Positions 37,336 through 47,835 of a stretch of 64,000 nt of DNA are shown piece by piece; position 1 is the first letter of the stretch; each line of letters starts with the position of its first letter. Source of the stretch: Rivibacter subsaxonicus (lineage in GTDB: Bacteria > Pseudomonadota > Gammaproteobacteria > Burkholderiales > Burkholderiaceae_C); NCBI RefSeq assembly GCF_004217215.1, contig NZ_SHKP01000007.1, positions 434,001 to 498,000 on the forward strand, written 5' to 3'. Below the pieces are notes generated by a model that was given only the letters and a program-made list of their open reading frames with translations, did not search any database and was not told the origin of the DNA. Position numbers and translations under genes: made by a program.

Positions 37336-40123
37336 ATTCGGCGACGCGGGCCCGCTCCTGCTCCACGACGGCAGGCTTGGCTCGTGCGACGAAGCTCTCG
37401 TTGCCGAGCTTGGCCTCGGCCTTGGCGATCTCGGTCTCGAGGCGCAGGATTTCCTTGTCGAGCCGCAGGCGCTCGGCTTCGACGTCAATCTCGACCTTGA
37501 GCGCGACCCGTGCCGCGCCGACCACCGCCACCGGTGCGGCCGAGGTGGCGGCGGCAAATGCGGCCTCATCGGCCACCGCCTGCACCTCGGCCAGCTTGGC
37601 CAGCACCTTGAGCAGCGGTGCGGCCTGCGCCATGAAGGCCTCGTCGCCGATTACCACCAGTGGCACGCGCTCGGCAGGCGACAGGCCCATTTCGCCGCGC
37701 AGGTTGCGGCAGGCGCCGACCAGGGTCTTGAGCTTGTCCATCCAGGCGATGGCCTCGCCATCGATGCGCTCCGGCTGCGCCACCGGATAGGCGGCATGGG
37801 CCAGCAGTGCGTCGCTGCCATCGGCCTTGCGGCCGGCGACCACCGCCACCGTCTGCCAGAGCTCTTCGGTGACGAAGGGCGTGATCGGGTGCAGCAGGCG
37901 CAGCACCGTTTCCAGCACGCGGATCAGCGTGCGGCGCGTGGCGCGCTGCTGCGCTTCGCTGCCGTTCTGGATCTGGACCTTGGCGATCTCGAGGTACCAG
38001 TCGCAGTACTCGTCCCAGACGAAGCCGTAGAGCGCCTGCGCGACCAGGTCGATGCGGTAGTCGGCAAAGCCTTGCGCCACCGCGGCTTCGACCTTCTGCA
38101 ACTCGCTCGTGATCCAGCGGTCGGCCGGCGAGAACGACAGATAGCCATGGGCCGGCCCGCCCGGCTGGCACTCGGCCTTGGTGTGCTCTTTCAGTCCGCA
38201 GTCCTGGCCCTGGGTGTTCATCAGGACAAAACGGGTCGCGTTCCAGAGCTTGTTGCAGAAGTTGCGGTAGCCCTCGCAGCGCTTGGTGTCGAAGTTGATG
38301 TTGCGTCCGAGACTGGCGTAGCTGGCCATCGTGAAGCGCAGTGCGTCGGCGCCATAGGCCGGCATGCCGCTCGGGAACTCCTTCTCGACGCGCTTGGCCA
38401 CCTTGGGTGCGGTCTCCGGCTTGCGCAGCCCGGTGGTGCTCTTGTGGATCAGCGTCGGCAGATCGACACCCTCGATCAGGTCGACCGGGTCGAGCACGTT
38501 CCCTTCGGACTTGCTCATCTTCTTGCCTTCGCTGTCGCGCACCATGCCGTGGATGTAGACGGTCTCGAAGGGCACGCGGCCGGTGAAGTGGCTGGTCATC
38601 ATGATCATCCGGGCGACCCAGAAGAAGATGATCTCGTAGCCGGTCACCAGAACGCTGCTGGGCAAAAAGGCCTTGAGCTCCGGCGTCTCGTTCGGCCAGC
38701 CGAGCGTCGAGAAGGGCACCAGTGCCGAGGAGTACCAGGTGTCGAGCACGTCCGGGTCGCGCGTCAGCTCGCCCGCATAGCCGGCGGCAGTCGCCTTGAC
38801 GCGCGCCTCGGCCTCGTCGCGGGCGACGAAGATCTGGCCTTCGCTGCCGTACCAGGCCGGGATCTGGTGACCCCACCAGAGCTGGCGGCTGATGCACCAG
38901 TCCTGGATGTTCTTCATCCACTGGTCGTAGGTGTTGACCCAGTTCTCGGGCACGAACTTCACCTGGCCCGAGCCGACCGCGTCGATCGCCTTCTGCGCGA
39001 TGCTCTTGCCATCAGGGCCAGCCTTGCTGACGGCGACGAACCACTGGTCGGTCAGCATCGGCTCGATGATCTGCCCGGTGCGTGCGCAGCGCGGCACCAT
39101 CAGCTTGTGCTTCTTGACTTCGACCAGCAGGCCAAGCGCCTCGAGGTCGGCCACGACCTTCTTGCGAGCAACGAAGCGGTCGAGGCCGCGATAGGCCTCG
39201 GGCGCGTTGTCGTTGATCGTGGCGTCGAGCGAGAGCACGCCGATCATCGGCAGGCCATGACGCTGGCCGACCGCGTAGTCGTTGGCATCGTGCGCCGGCG
39301 TGACCTTGACGACGCCGGTGCCGAACTCGCGATCCACGTAGTCGTCGGCGATCACCGGGATCGTGCGGCCGGTCAGCGGCAGCGTCACCTGATGGCCGTG
39401 CAGCGCGGTATAGCGCTCGTCCTCGGGATGCACCATCACGGCGACGTCGCCGAGCATGGTCTCGGGCCGCGTGGTGGCGACCACCAGCGAACCCGAGCCG
39501 TTGGCGAGCGGGTAGCGGATGTGCCAGAGGAAGCCGTCTTCCTCCTCGCTCTCGACCTCGAGGTCCGAGACGGCGGACTTGAGCACCGGGTCCCAGCTCA
39601 CCAGCCGCTTGCCGCGGTAGATCAGGCCCTGCTCGTGCAGGCGCACGAAGGTTTCGGTGACGGTGGCCGAGAGGCCCTCGTCCATCGTGAAGTACTCGTG
39701 GTCCCAGTCGACGCTGGCGCCGACGCGGCGCATCTGCTGCGTGATGGTCGAGCCCGACTGCTCCTTCCACTCCCAGACCCGGGCCACGAAGTTCTTGCGG
39801 CCGAGGTCGTGGCGGCTGATGCCCTGCTGCTGCAGCTGGCGCTCGACGACGATCTGGGTCGCGATGCCGGCATGGTCGGTGCCCGGCACCCACAGCGTGT
39901 TGTGGCCGCGCATCCGGTGGTAGCGCGTCAGCGCGTCCATGATGGTCTGGTTGAACGCATGGCCCATGTGCAGCACCCCGGTCACGTTGGGCGGCGGCAG
40001 CTGTATCGAGAACGATGGCTTGCCGGCGTCCAGCGTCGGCGCAAAGGCGTGGCGCTGCTCCCAGGCGGCGGCCCAGCGGGCCTCGATCGGGCCGGGTTCA
40101 AAGGACTTGGCGAGTTCGGTCAT
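37289..40123 (-). CDS. valS: Valyl-tRNA synthetase
   Basis: 944 residues from ATG 40123. Class Ia features are all present: HIGH-type motif [22 protein letters not shown] motif [18 protein letters not shown], an editing domain ([23 protein letters not shown]) and a C-terminal coiled coil (about 880-944). It charges tRNA-Val and edits mischarged Thr. The gene is separated from arcA by 98 bp containing a strong hairpin. Confidence 0.99.
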   Translation of the reverse strand: MTELAKSFEPGPIEARWAAAWEQRHAFAPTLDAGKPSFSIQLPPPNVTGVLHMGHAFNQTIMDALTRYHRMRGHNTLWVPGTDHAGIATQIVVERQLQQQGISRHDLGRKNFVARVWEWKEQSGSTITQQMRRVGASVDWDHEYFTMDEGLSATVTETFVRLHEQGLIYRGKRLVSWDPVLKSAVSDLEVESEEEDGFLWHIRYPLANGSGSLVVATTRPETMLGDVAVMVHPEDERYTALHGHQVTLPLTGRTIPVIADDYVDREFGTGVVKVTPAHDANDYAVGQRHGLPMIGVLSLDATINDNAPEAYRGLDRFVARKKVVADLEALGLLVEVKKHKLMVPRCARTGQIIEPMLTDQWFVAVSKAGPDGKSIAQKAIDAVGSGQVKFVPENWVNTYDQWMKNIQDWCISRQLWWGHQIPAWYGSEGQIFVARDEAEARVKATAAGYAGELTRDPDVLDTWYSSALVPFSTLGWPNETPELKAFLPSSVLVTGYEIIFFWVARMIMMTSHFTGRVPFETVYIHGMVRDSEGKKMSKSEGNVLDPVDLIEGVDLPTLIHKSTTGLRKPETAPKVAKRVEKEFPSGMPAYGADALRFTMASYASLGRNINFDTKRCEGYRNFCNKLWNATRFVLMNTQGQDCGLKEHTKAECQPGGPAHGYLSFSPADRWITSELQKVEAAVAQGFADYRIDLVAQALYGFVWDEYCDWYLEIAKVQIQNGSEAQQRATRRTLIRVLETVLRLLHPITPFVTEELWQTVAVVAGRKADGSDALLAHAAYPVAQPERIDGEAIAWMDKLKTLVGACRNLRGEMGLSPAERVPLVVIGDEAFMAQAAPLLKVLAKLAEVQAVADEAAFAAATSAAPVAVVGAARVALKVEIDVEAERLRLDKEILRLETEIAKAEAKLGNESFVARAKPAVVEQERARVAEFSATLERVRSQRARL

Positions 40124-40172
40124 GGTGGGCTCAAAAGCGATGCGGCGCCCGGCCGCGAGGGCGAGGGCGCCG

Positions 40173-40198
40173 CAGAGGGGCCGCGGTGCGGCCCTCTG
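40173..40198 (-). other. GC-rich hairpin between arcA and valS
   Basis: CAGAGGGGCCGC (40173-40184) pairs with GCGGCCCTCTG (40188-40198) around GGT, with one bulged G. On the minus strand, the direction of both neighbours, no T-tract follows, so it is not a standard terminator. It could attenuate read-through from arcA into valS. Confidence 0.5.
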
Positions 40199-40221
40199 GC
40201 AGGGCAGATTTTACGAGCCGC

Positions 40222-41478
40222 TCAGAAGTCGACCGCGTCGCGGCTGATCGGGCAGGTCATGCAATGGCCGCCGCCGCGGCCACGGCCGAGTTCGGCGCCG
40301 ACGATGGTGATGACCTCGATGCCGGCCTTGCGCAGCAGCGTGTTGGTGTAGGTGTTGCGGTCGTAGGCATAGACCACGCCCGGCGAGGCGCAGACCAGGT
40401 TGGCGCCGCTGTCCCACTGGGTGCGCTCGCGCTGGTAGTCGCTGCCGCCAGCCTCGACCACGCGCAGCTTCTTCAGGCCCAGTGACTCGGCCACCACGTC
40501 GACGAAGGGTTTCTTTTCTGCGTGCAACTCGATACCGCTCGGGTGGCTGCTCGGCCGGTACGAGAAGGTGCGGGTCTGGTTCATGAAGTCCGGCGCGAGC
40601 AGCACACAGTCGCGGTCGGCAAAGGTGAACACGGTGTCGAGGTGCATCGCGGCGCGAATCTTGGGCATCGCGGCGACGATCACGCGTTCGGCCGCACCCT
40701 TCTTGAACAGCGTGGCCGCGAGCTGGCTGATGGCCTGGCGCGAAGTGCGCTCGCTCATGCCGATCAGCACCACGCCCTTGCCGATCGGCATCACGTCGCC
40801 GCCCTCGAGCGTGGCCTGGCCATGGTCCTGGGTCGGATCACCCCACCAGACATTGACCTTGCCGGCAAAGTCGGGATGGAACTTGTAGATCGCGGTCGTG
40901 AGGACCGTTTCCTCGTGCCGGGCCGGCCAGTAGAGGGGGTTGAGCGTCACGCCGCCGTAGATCCAGCAGGTGGTGTCACGGGTGTAGAGCGTGTTCGGCA
41001 GCGGCGGCAGCAGGTACTCGGTGACGCCGGCGGCATCGCGCACGACCGAAAAGGCCTTGCCGCCCACCGACTCCGGGAACTCGTTGGTCGACAGGCCGCC
41101 GATCAGATGCTCGGCGAGCATACGGTGGTCCAGGCCCTCGAGGTAACTGCGCAACTCGTCGATGAAGCCCAGGCCGACCTGGTTGGGCACGATCTGGTTG
41201 TCGAGAATCCACTTCTTGCCTTCGGGCACCGCGACCGTCTCGGCCAGCAGGTTGTGCATCTCGACCACGTCGATGCCGCGGTCGCGCATCTTGCTGACGA
41301 AGTCGAAGTGATCGCGCTTGGCGTTCTCGACCCACAGCACATCGTCGAACAGCAACTGGTCGCAGTTGGACGGCGTCAGCCGGCTGTGTGCCAGGCCGGG
41401 CGCACAGACCATCACCTTGCGCAGGGTGCCAACTTCGGAGTGCACGCCAAAGGCGGCGTTGGTTTTGGGCTCAGTCAT
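40222..41478 (-). CDS. arcA: Arginine deiminase
   Basis: 418 residues from ATG 41478. It has the guanidino-modifying fold with [46 protein letters not shown] and the nucleophile Cys406 in GGGHCMTCP. It hydrolyses arginine to citrulline and ammonia, the first step of the ADI pathway. arcD lies 20 bp upstream in the same operon. The usual arcB and arcC do not follow; valS does. Confidence 0.97.
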   Translation of the reverse strand: MTEPKTNAAFGVHSEVGTLRKVMVCAPGLAHSRLTPSNCDQLLFDDVLWVENAKRDHFDFVSKMRDRGIDVVEMHNLLAETVAVPEGKKWILDNQIVPNQVGLGFIDELRSYLEGLDHRMLAEHLIGGLSTNEFPESVGGKAFSVVRDAAGVTEYLLPPLPNTLYTRDTTCWIYGGVTLNPLYWPARHEETVLTTAIYKFHPDFAGKVNVWWGDPTQDHGQATLEGGDVMPIGKGVVLIGMSERTSRQAISQLAATLFKKGAAERVIVAAMPKIRAAMHLDTVFTFADRDCVLLAPDFMNQTRTFSYRPSSHPSGIELHAEKKPFVDVVAESLGLKKLRVVEAGGSDYQRERTQWDSGANLVCASPGVVYAYDRNTYTNTLLRKAGIEVITIVGAELGRGRGGGHCMTCPISRDAVDF

Positions 41479-41498
41479 CGAATTACCTCCGTACAGCA

Positions 41499-42929
41499 TC
41501 AGATTGAAATCCGGCCCGTGATGAGCCCCTGCAAGGCGTAGATCGCACCGGCGACCGCCACCGCGAACACCACCCACTCGGCCGGCGTGAACAGCTGCTT
41601 GCCCTGTTCGCGCCGAGTCATGACGTAGAGGATCGTGCCCGGCGCATAGATCAGGAATCCGAGCACCATGAACTTCACGCCACCGGCAAACAGCAGGAAG
41701 ATCGTGTAGGCCACCGCCAGCGCCGCGATGATCATGTCCTTGTTGAGGTCGGCCGGATCCTTGTCGTAGGTTTCGCGCTTGAGCACGAGCTTGAGCGCGA
41801 AGGCTGCCGCAAAGAAGTACGGAAACAGCGAGAGATGGCTGCACAGCGACAGCGCGAAGGTGAAGGCGTCGTCGGAGAACAGCGTGGCGACCAGCACGAG
41901 CTGGATCAGCAGCGAGGTCATCAACAGTGCCGTCGACGGCACCTGGTTCGCGTTCTCGCGCGCCAGGAAGGCCGGCATGTCGCCCTTCTTGGCGGCGATC
42001 GACAGCACCTCGGCCGCCATCAGCGTCCAGGCCAGGTAGGCGCCGAGCACCGAGACGATGACGCCGACGCCGATGAAGGCCGCGCCCCATTGGCCGACCG
42101 CCGCCGCCAGCACGCCGCCGACCGAAGGTTGTGTCAGTTGCGCCAGCTCGGCGCGCGGCAGGATGCCGTAGGACAGGATCGACACCGACGCGAATAGCGC
42201 GAGCACGCCGAGGAAGCCGGTCACGGTGGCGATGCCGACGTCTTCGCGGGTCTTGGCGAAACGCGAGTAGTTGCTGGCGCCTTCGATGCCGAGGAACACG
42301 AACACCGTCACCAGCATCGTGGCCTTGACCTGCTCGAACAGGTTGCCGTAGTCGCCCGAGTCGCCACCCCACAGATTGGCGACGAAGACATCGGGCTTGA
42401 AGGCAAAGATCACCAGCACCAGGAACACGATCAGCGGGATGATCTTTGCGATGGTGACGATCTTGTTGATCGCCGCCGCTTCCTTGGTGCCGCGCAGCAC
42501 CATGAAGTGGAAGGCCCAGATGCCGATCGAAGAGATGCCAACCGCGATCAGCGTGTTGCCTTCGCCAAAAGCCGGGAAGACGCCACCCAGTGTCGACTTG
42601 ATCAGCACCCAGTACGACACGTTGCCGACGCAGGCGCTGGCCCAGTAGCCGAAGGCCGAGAAGAAGCCGAGGTAGGGGCCGAAGCCGGCCCGCGCGTAGG
42701 CGTAGACACCGGCGTCGAGGTCGGGCTTGCGGTTGGCCAGGGTCTGGAAGACGAAGGCCAACATCAGCATGCCGGCGCCGGCGATGGCCCAGGCGATGAG
42801 GGCGCCAAAGACGCCGGTGGCCTGCGCGAAATTGCGCGGTATCGAAAAGACCCCGGCACCGACCATGCCGCCGACCACCATGGCCGTGAGGGTCATCAAC
42901 GGAAGCTTCTGGGTATCCGAGTTGCTCAT
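41499..42929 (-). CDS. arcD: Arginine/ornithine antiporter, APC family (ArcD-like)
   Basis: 476 residues from ATG 42929, about 12-13 membrane helices. The N-terminal APC signature [28 protein letters not shown] matches the basic amino-acid antiporters of the ArcD/YdgI group. It would exchange extracellular arginine for ornithine or citrulline. It is co-transcribed with arcA. No -10 box stands out in the 107-bp gap before guaC. Confidence 0.92.
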   Translation of the reverse strand: MSNSDTQKLPLMTLTAMVVGGMVGAGVFSIPRNFAQATGVFGALIAWAIAGAGMLMLAFVFQTLANRKPDLDAGVYAYARAGFGPYLGFFSAFGYWASACVGNVSYWVLIKSTLGGVFPAFGEGNTLIAVGISSIGIWAFHFMVLRGTKEAAAINKIVTIAKIIPLIVFLVLVIFAFKPDVFVANLWGGDSGDYGNLFEQVKATMLVTVFVFLGIEGASNYSRFAKTREDVGIATVTGFLGVLALFASVSILSYGILPRAELAQLTQPSVGGVLAAAVGQWGAAFIGVGVIVSVLGAYLAWTLMAAEVLSIAAKKGDMPAFLARENANQVPSTALLMTSLLIQLVLVATLFSDDAFTFALSLCSHLSLFPYFFAAAFALKLVLKRETYDKDPADLNKDMIIAALAVAYTIFLLFAGGVKFMVLGFLIYAPGTILYVMTRREQGKQLFTPAEWVVFAVAVAGAIYALQGLITGRISI

Positions 42930-43036
42930 CCGGTCTCCGAGGTCCAGGCCCAAGCCGAGCCGGGGGCGACCTTAGCGGCAATCCCCGGGGCGGACAAGGC
43001 GACCGGCCCGCGGGCCGCCGGCCGCCGCCGGCCACC

Positions 43037-44014
43037 TCACATGAACAGGTGTTCGCCGGCGTTCTCGCCGCCGAGCACGACGTAGTTCACCTTGCGCAGA
43101 TCGGCCAGCTGGTTGCCGCCAGAGTAGGAGATCGAGCTCTGCAGGTCTTCGCGCATCTCGCGCAGCGTGTCGGCCAATGCACCCTTGATCGGCTCGAGGA
43201 TGCGCTTGCCCTCGACGTGCTTGTACTCGCCCTTGTTGAAGTCGGAGGCCGAGCCGTAGTACTCCTTGTAGCGCTTGCCGTCGACCTCGACGGTCTGCCC
43301 GGGTGACTCCTCGTGGCCGGCGAACAGCGAACCCACCATCACCATCGCGGCGCCGAAGCGCACGCTCTTGGCGATGTCGCCGTGGTGGCGGATACCACCG
43401 TCGGCAATGATCGGTTTGGTCGCGACGCGCGCACACCACTTGAGCGCGCTGAGTTGCCAGCCGCCGGTGCCGAAGCCCGTCTTGAGCCGGGTGATGCAGA
43501 CCTTGCCGGGGCCGACGCCGACCTTGGTGGCGTCGGCGCCCCAGTTCTCGAGGTCGATCACGCCTTCGGGCGTGCCGACGTTGCCGGCGATCACGAAGGC
43601 CTTGGGCAGCTTGTGCTTGATGTGCTCGATCATCTTGCGCACGCTCTCGGCATGGCCATGCGCGATGTCGATGGTGATGTAGTCGGCGCCCACGCCCTCG
43701 GCGGCCAGGCGCTCGAGCACCTCCACGTCGGCGGCCTTGACGCCGGAACTGATCGAGACGAACAGGCCGCGCTCGCGCATGCGGCGCGCGAAGGCCACGT
43801 TGTCGAGATCGAAGCGGTGCATCACGTAGAAGTGGCCGCTGGTGGCCAGCGCGACGGCGATGTCCTCGTCGAGCACCGTCTTCATGTTGGCCGGCACCAC
43901 CGGCAGCTTGAAGCGTCGGCCGCCGAACTCGACCGAGGGATCGCATTCGGCGCGGCTCTCGACGCGGCACTTGCGCGGCAGCAGCAGGATGTTGTCGTAG
44001 TCGAAGATTTCCAT
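43037..44014 (-). CDS. guaC: GMP reductase
   Basis: 325 residues from ATG 44014. A TIM barrel without CBS domains. The catalytic loop is [19 protein letters not shown] with Cys173, and [21 protein letters not shown] binds the phosphate. The length and lack of CBS insert point to GMP reductase rather than IMP dehydrogenase. It converts GMP to IMP with NADPH for purine balance. Monocistronic as far as can be seen. Confidence 0.92.
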   Translation of the reverse strand: MEIFDYDNILLLPRKCRVESRAECDPSVEFGGRRFKLPVVPANMKTVLDEDIAVALATSGHFYVMHRFDLDNVAFARRMRERGLFVSISSGVKAADVEVLERLAAEGVGADYITIDIAHGHAESVRKMIEHIKHKLPKAFVIAGNVGTPEGVIDLENWGADATKVGVGPGKVCITRLKTGFGTGGWQLSALKWCARVATKPIIADGGIRHHGDIAKSVRFGAAMVMVGSLFAGHEESPGQTVEVDGKRYKEYYGSASDFNKGEYKHVEGKRILEPIKGALADTLREMREDLQSSISYSGGNQLADLRKVNYVVLGGENAGEHLFM

Positions 44015-44203
44015 GGCATGAGGCCTCTGTACAGCTCGGGTGCCGCGTGGATCCGATCGGACCGGGCGCGGCGGCGCATCATCAAACGAGTCTACGCCGC
44101 CGCCCCTCTTCGGCGGGCCTCCTTCCGGCCGAGGGCAAGGGCGCTGCCATCGCCGAAGCTCATGACACACACGGCGCGGTTGTCCGGTGTCCAGGAGCAA
44201 GCG

Positions 44204-44485
44204 ATGACCTCAGAAGCGAAGTTCGAGCCGCTGACGCGCGGCGAGCAGTTGCGGGCCGCGGCCTGCGGACTGGTGGGCGGCGGTGCGCTGGTCGTGGGCG
44301 TGCTGTCGGTCTTTGCCATCGGCGGCCAGTCGCCGTGGTTCGACGACGACTCGCAGTGGGCCGACGCGGCGCTGCGTTGCCAGGCCAACCCCTACAGCAG
44401 CCAGCGCCACCAGTGCCTGCGGACGCTGGCCGATGCGGCGGCGCTCGGCGCCTCTGCGCCGCGCCACGTGGCCGCAGGTCATTGA
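44204..44485 (+). CDS. Small hypothetical membrane protein
   Basis: 93 residues from ATG 44204 behind AGGAG. One membrane helix (about 17-42, [24 protein letters not shown]) is followed by a short exported or cytoplasmic part with two Cys ([20 protein letters not shown]). I do not recognise a family. Codon use fits the genome. It converges with, and overlaps by 7 bp, the secreted-protein gene that follows. Confidence 0.65.
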   Translation: MTSEAKFEPLTRGEQLRAAACGLVGGGALVVGVLSVFAIGGQSPWFDDDSQWADAALRCQANPYSSQRHQCLRTLADAAALGASAPRHVAAGH

Positions 44486-45234
44486 GCCGGCCGCTGCGCC
44501 TGGCCCGCCCGCCCCGGCCAGGGGCAGTTCTCGGCGGCGACGGCGATGATTCGCCCCTCGCGCGATTCGATCCAGGCACGTCCGCGCAGGCGCTGCGGCT
44601 GCGGCGTCTGCGGCACCCGCAGGGCCACCATCGGCACGGCGCCCGAAGCACTCGCGGTGGTGCCCGCCGCGAACGGTCCTGCCACCCCGCGCACCAGTTC
44701 ACGCGCGATCGGCGTGCCATCGTCGCCGGCGGCGACCTGCTCGACGACAGCCAGCCAGACGCTGCTGCCCGCGGGAGCGCGGCCCGCCAAGCGGTACTGC
44801 AGCGCCAGGTAGCCGTTCCAGGCCGGCCCGGACTGCACCTCGAGCCGCAACGGCGCGCGCGTGCGCGCGATCGGCGTGCGCTGCTCGGCGCCCTGCCCGG
44901 GCAAGGGTGCACGGCCACCGCCGCGCGTGATCCGCTCGCCAGCCTCCCGCAGCGCGGCGACCGAGAGCGCGGCGTCCTCGCCGCTGGCCGCAGGCACGAT
45001 CCAGTCGAACTGCCAGCGCCCGGCGCGCGCGTCTTCGGCGCCGCCAGCGGCCTGCCAACAGGCCTCGCAGTCCGCGGCCATGAAGCGCTCGACCACCTCG
45101 ACGGGCGAGCGCGGACAGGCGAGCGCCGCTTGCGCCATGGCCGGCGCGCCCGCCAATGGCGACGACAGCAGCGCCAGTGCCAGCCGCGCGGCGCCAGGCG
45201 ACAGTGAGCGCGCTCCTAGAATCGATGGATGCAT
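44479..45234 (-). CDS. Secreted hypothetical protein with CxxC, DUF1223-like
   Basis: 251 residues from ATG 45234. Signal peptide about 1-37 (ARLALALLSSPLAGAPAMAQA). The mature start VEVVERFMAADCEACWQAAG resembles the thioredoxin-like DUF1223 opening (VVELFTSQGCSSCP) with Cys-x2-Cys. The rest is less conserved and I do not assign a function. Its start codon abuts that of the helicase gene: the palindrome ATGCAT (45229-45234) supplies both starts. Confidence 0.68.
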   Translation of the reverse strand: MHPSILGARSLSPGAARLALALLSSPLAGAPAMAQAALACPRSPVEVVERFMAADCEACWQAAGGAEDARAGRWQFDWIVPAASGEDAALSVAALREAGERITRGGGRAPLPGQGAEQRTPIARTRAPLRLEVQSGPAWNGYLALQYRLAGRAPAGSSVWLAVVEQVAAGDDGTPIARELVRGVAGPFAAGTTASASGAVPMVALRVPQTPQPQRLRGRAWIESREGRIIAVAAENCPWPGRAGQAQRPAQ

Positions 45235-47667
45235 GAGTTTGATTCTGTCGCACCGTCGGCACCCCACGCGACAGACCCGCGCCTGCTGGCGAACCTGAAT
45301 CCAGAACAGCTTGCCGCCGTGACCCTGCCGCCGGGCCATGCGCTGATCCTGGCCGGCGCCGGCTCCGGCAAGACGCGGGTGCTGACCACGCGCATCGCCT
45401 GGTTGATCCAGACCGGCCAGCTCTCGCCCGGCGGCGTGATGGCGGTGACCTTCACCAACAAGGCGGCCAAGGAGATGATCGCGCGGCTGGGCACGATGCT
45501 GCCGGTCAACCCGCGCGGCATGTGGATCGGCACCTTCCACGGCCTGTGCAATCGCTTCCTGCGCGCGCACTGGAAGCTGGCCGCGCTGCCGCAGAGCTTC
45601 CAGATCCTCGACACGCAGGACTCGCTGTCGGCTGTGAAGCGCGTGGTCAAGGGCATGCAGCTCGACGAAGAGCGCTTCGTGCCCAAGCAGATCAGCTGGT
45701 TCATCGCCGCCAGCAAGGACGAGGGCCGGCGCCCGCGCGACGTCGCGGTGCACGACGAGCAGAGCCGCGTGATGCAGCAGGTCTACCAGGCCTACGAGGA
45801 CCAGTGCCAGCGCGAGGGCGTGGTCGATTTCGCCGAGCTGATGCTGCGCACCTACGAGCTGCTGCGCGACAACGACCCACTGCGCGAACACTACCGGCGG
45901 CGCTTCCGCCACATCCTGGTCGACGAGTTCCAGGACACCAACCGGCTGCAGTACCTGTGGCTCAAGATGTTCGCCACGCCGCCCGATCGGGCGGCGTCGT
46001 CATCCTCGCCGGGTGACTCCGATGCCAACAGCGTGTTCGCGGTCGGTGACGACGACCAGAGCATCTACGCCTTTCGCGGCGCGCAGGTCGGCAACATGGC
46101 CGACTTCGAGCGCGAGTTCAAGGTGCGCGAGGTGATCAAGCTCGAGCGCAACTACCGCTCGTTCGGCAACATCCTCGATGCCGCCAACCACCTGATCAGT
46201 CACAACGAGCATCGGCTCGGCAAGAACCTGCGCACCGAGGCCGGACCCGGAGAGCCGGTGCGCGTCAACGAGGCGCCGAGCGACTTTGCCGAGGCGCAGT
46301 GGCTGCTCGACGAAGCCCGCTTCCTGCACCGCGAGGGCAGCCCGCGCAGCGAGATCGCGGTGCTCTACCGCAGCAACGCGCAGAGCCGGGTCATCGAGAG
46401 CGCGCTGTTCAACGCCGGCATTCCATACCGCGTCTACGGTGGCCTGCGCTTCTTCGAACGGGCCGAGATCAAGCATGCGCTGGCCTACCTGCGCCTGACC
46501 GAGAACCCGAACGACGACACCAGTTATCTGCGCGTCGTCAACTTCCCGGCGCGCGGCATCGGCGCACGCACGCTCGAACAACTGCAGGACGCCGCGCGCG
46601 CCAGCGGCCGCAGCCTGCACCAGAGCGTCGGTGCGCTCGGCGGCAAGGCCGGCGCCAACCTCGGTGCCTTCAACGCCATGATCGAGTCGATGCGAGAGGC
46701 GACTCACGGCCTCACGCTGCGCGAGATCATCGAGCACGTGATCGCCACCTCCGGTCTGGCCGATTTCTACAAGGCCGAGCGCGAGGGCGCCGAGCGGCTC
46801 GAGAACCTCGACGAACTGGTCAACGCCGCCGAGGCCTTCGTCACGCAGGAGGGCTTCGGCAAGGATGCGGTGGCGCTGCCGGTCGACGAAACGGCCGGGC
46901 CGGGAACCATCGCCGACGGCTTGCCGCAGGCGGTGGCCGCGGTCGACTTCACGCCCGACGCCGAGACCGGCGAGATCATGTCGCCGCTGGCGGCCTTCCT
47001 GACCCATGCCGCGCTCGAGGCCGGCGACAACCAGGCCCAGGCCGGGCAGGACGCGGTGCAGCTGATGACGGTGCATGCCGCCAAGGGGCTCGAGTTCGAC
47101 AACGTCTTCATCACCGGTCTGGAAGAAGGCCTGTTTCCCAACGAGCGCGCGCTGGCCGACGCCGACGGCCTGGAGGAAGAGCGGCGCCTGATGTACGTGG
47201 CGATTACGCGGGCTCGCAAGCGGCTGTGCCTGAGCTTCAGCCAGACCCGCATGCTGCACGGCCAGACCCGCTACAACGTCAAGAGCCGCTTCCTCGAGGA
47301 GCTGCCCGAGGCTGCGCTCAAGTGGCTGACGCCGAAGAACCAGGGCTTCGGTTCGGGTTTTGCGCGCGAGTACCAGCAGGCCTGGCAGCGCGGCTCGGGG
47401 CTGGGCTCGATGGTCGGCGCCGGCCGGGTCGAATCACCGCCGGCCTGGGCGACGCCGAAGACGCGCGAGCTCACGGTCGAGAGCCCGGCGGCAAGCGGAG
47501 CGCTCACGCTGCGCGTCGGCAAGAGCGTGTTCCACACCAAGTTCGGCGAGGGCGTGGTCGTCACGCTCGAGGGCAGCGGTGCCGACGCGCGCGCGCAGAT
47601 CAACTTCGGCCGCCATGGCATGAAGTGGCTGGCGCTGGCGATCGCCAAGCTCACGCCGATCGACTGA
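45229..47667 (+). CDS. uvrD: UvrD/PcrA-type DNA helicase
   Basis: 812 residues. SF1A helicase motifs are intact: Walker A LAGAGSGKTRVLTTRIA, motif Ic FTNKAAKEM, motif II LVDEFQDTNRLQYLWL, motif III VGDDDQSIYAFRGAQ, motif V MTVHAAKGLEFDNVFITG and motif VI RRLMYVAITRARKRLCLSF. A short Ser/Pro/Asp insert (about 258-268) precedes motif III. A Tudor-like C-terminal part (VFHTKFGEGVVVTLEG) resembles PcrA/UvrD. It acts in nucleotide-excision and mismatch repair and clears RecA. TAGAAT (45217-45222) is 6 nt before ATG, so a leaderless message is predicted. Confidence 0.95.
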   Translation: MHEFDSVAPSAPHATDPRLLANLNPEQLAAVTLPPGHALILAGAGSGKTRVLTTRIAWLIQTGQLSPGGVMAVTFTNKAAKEMIARLGTMLPVNPRGMWIGTFHGLCNRFLRAHWKLAALPQSFQILDTQDSLSAVKRVVKGMQLDEERFVPKQISWFIAASKDEGRRPRDVAVHDEQSRVMQQVYQAYEDQCQREGVVDFAELMLRTYELLRDNDPLREHYRRRFRHILVDEFQDTNRLQYLWLKMFATPPDRAASSSSPGDSDANSVFAVGDDDQSIYAFRGAQVGNMADFEREFKVREVIKLERNYRSFGNILDAANHLISHNEHRLGKNLRTEAGPGEPVRVNEAPSDFAEAQWLLDEARFLHREGSPRSEIAVLYRSNAQSRVIESALFNAGIPYRVYGGLRFFERAEIKHALAYLRLTENPNDDTSYLRVVNFPARGIGARTLEQLQDAARASGRSLHQSVGALGGKAGANLGAFNAMIESMREATHGLTLREIIEHVIATSGLADFYKAEREGAERLENLDELVNAAEAFVTQEGFGKDAVALPVDETAGPGTIADGLPQAVAAVDFTPDAETGEIMSPLAAFLTHAALEAGDNQAQAGQDAVQLMTVHAAKGLEFDNVFITGLEEGLFPNERALADADGLEEERRLMYVAITRARKRLCLSFSQTRMLHGQTRYNVKSRFLEELPEAALKWLTPKNQGFGSGFAREYQQAWQRGSGLGSMVGAGRVESPPAWATPKTRELTVESPAASGALTLRVGKSVFHTKFGEGVVVTLEGSGADARAQINFGRHGMKWLALAIAKLTPID

Positions 47668-47671
47668 GCAG

Positions 47672-47713
47672 CGATCGGTGACGGCGGCCGACAGCGGCCG
47701 CCGTCACCGATCG
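47672..47713. other. 19-bp perfect hairpin after uvrD
   Basis: Arm 47672-47690 (starting CGATCGGTGACGG) is an exact reverse complement of 47695-47713 around loop ACAG, 4 bp past the uvrD stop. No T-tract follows. It may end uvrD transcription with Rho or protect the 3' end. The rest of the 168-bp gap up to phoX shows no clear promoter or Pho box. Confidence 0.7.
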
Positions 47714-47835
47714 TTCATGGCGGCGCCACAGGCGTTTCATCAGCGATTTCTACGCTTCCTGGGTTTCGTCGGCCGCGGTTGGCCGATCGATGCCACCCCG
47801 CCTCGCCTTGACGGCGAGCAGCCAGGAAGCAGTGA

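Noticed and set aside
37181-40351. A plus-strand open frame of about 1050 codons opposite valS
   Set aside because: Composition is shadow-like (His, Asp, Arg rich) and the opposite strand encodes an unambiguous ValS with all motifs.
47714-47835. Search for a Pho box before phoX
   Set aside because: Some T-rich half-site-like stretches occur near 47735-47760, but nothing matches CTGTCAT repeats well enough to report.
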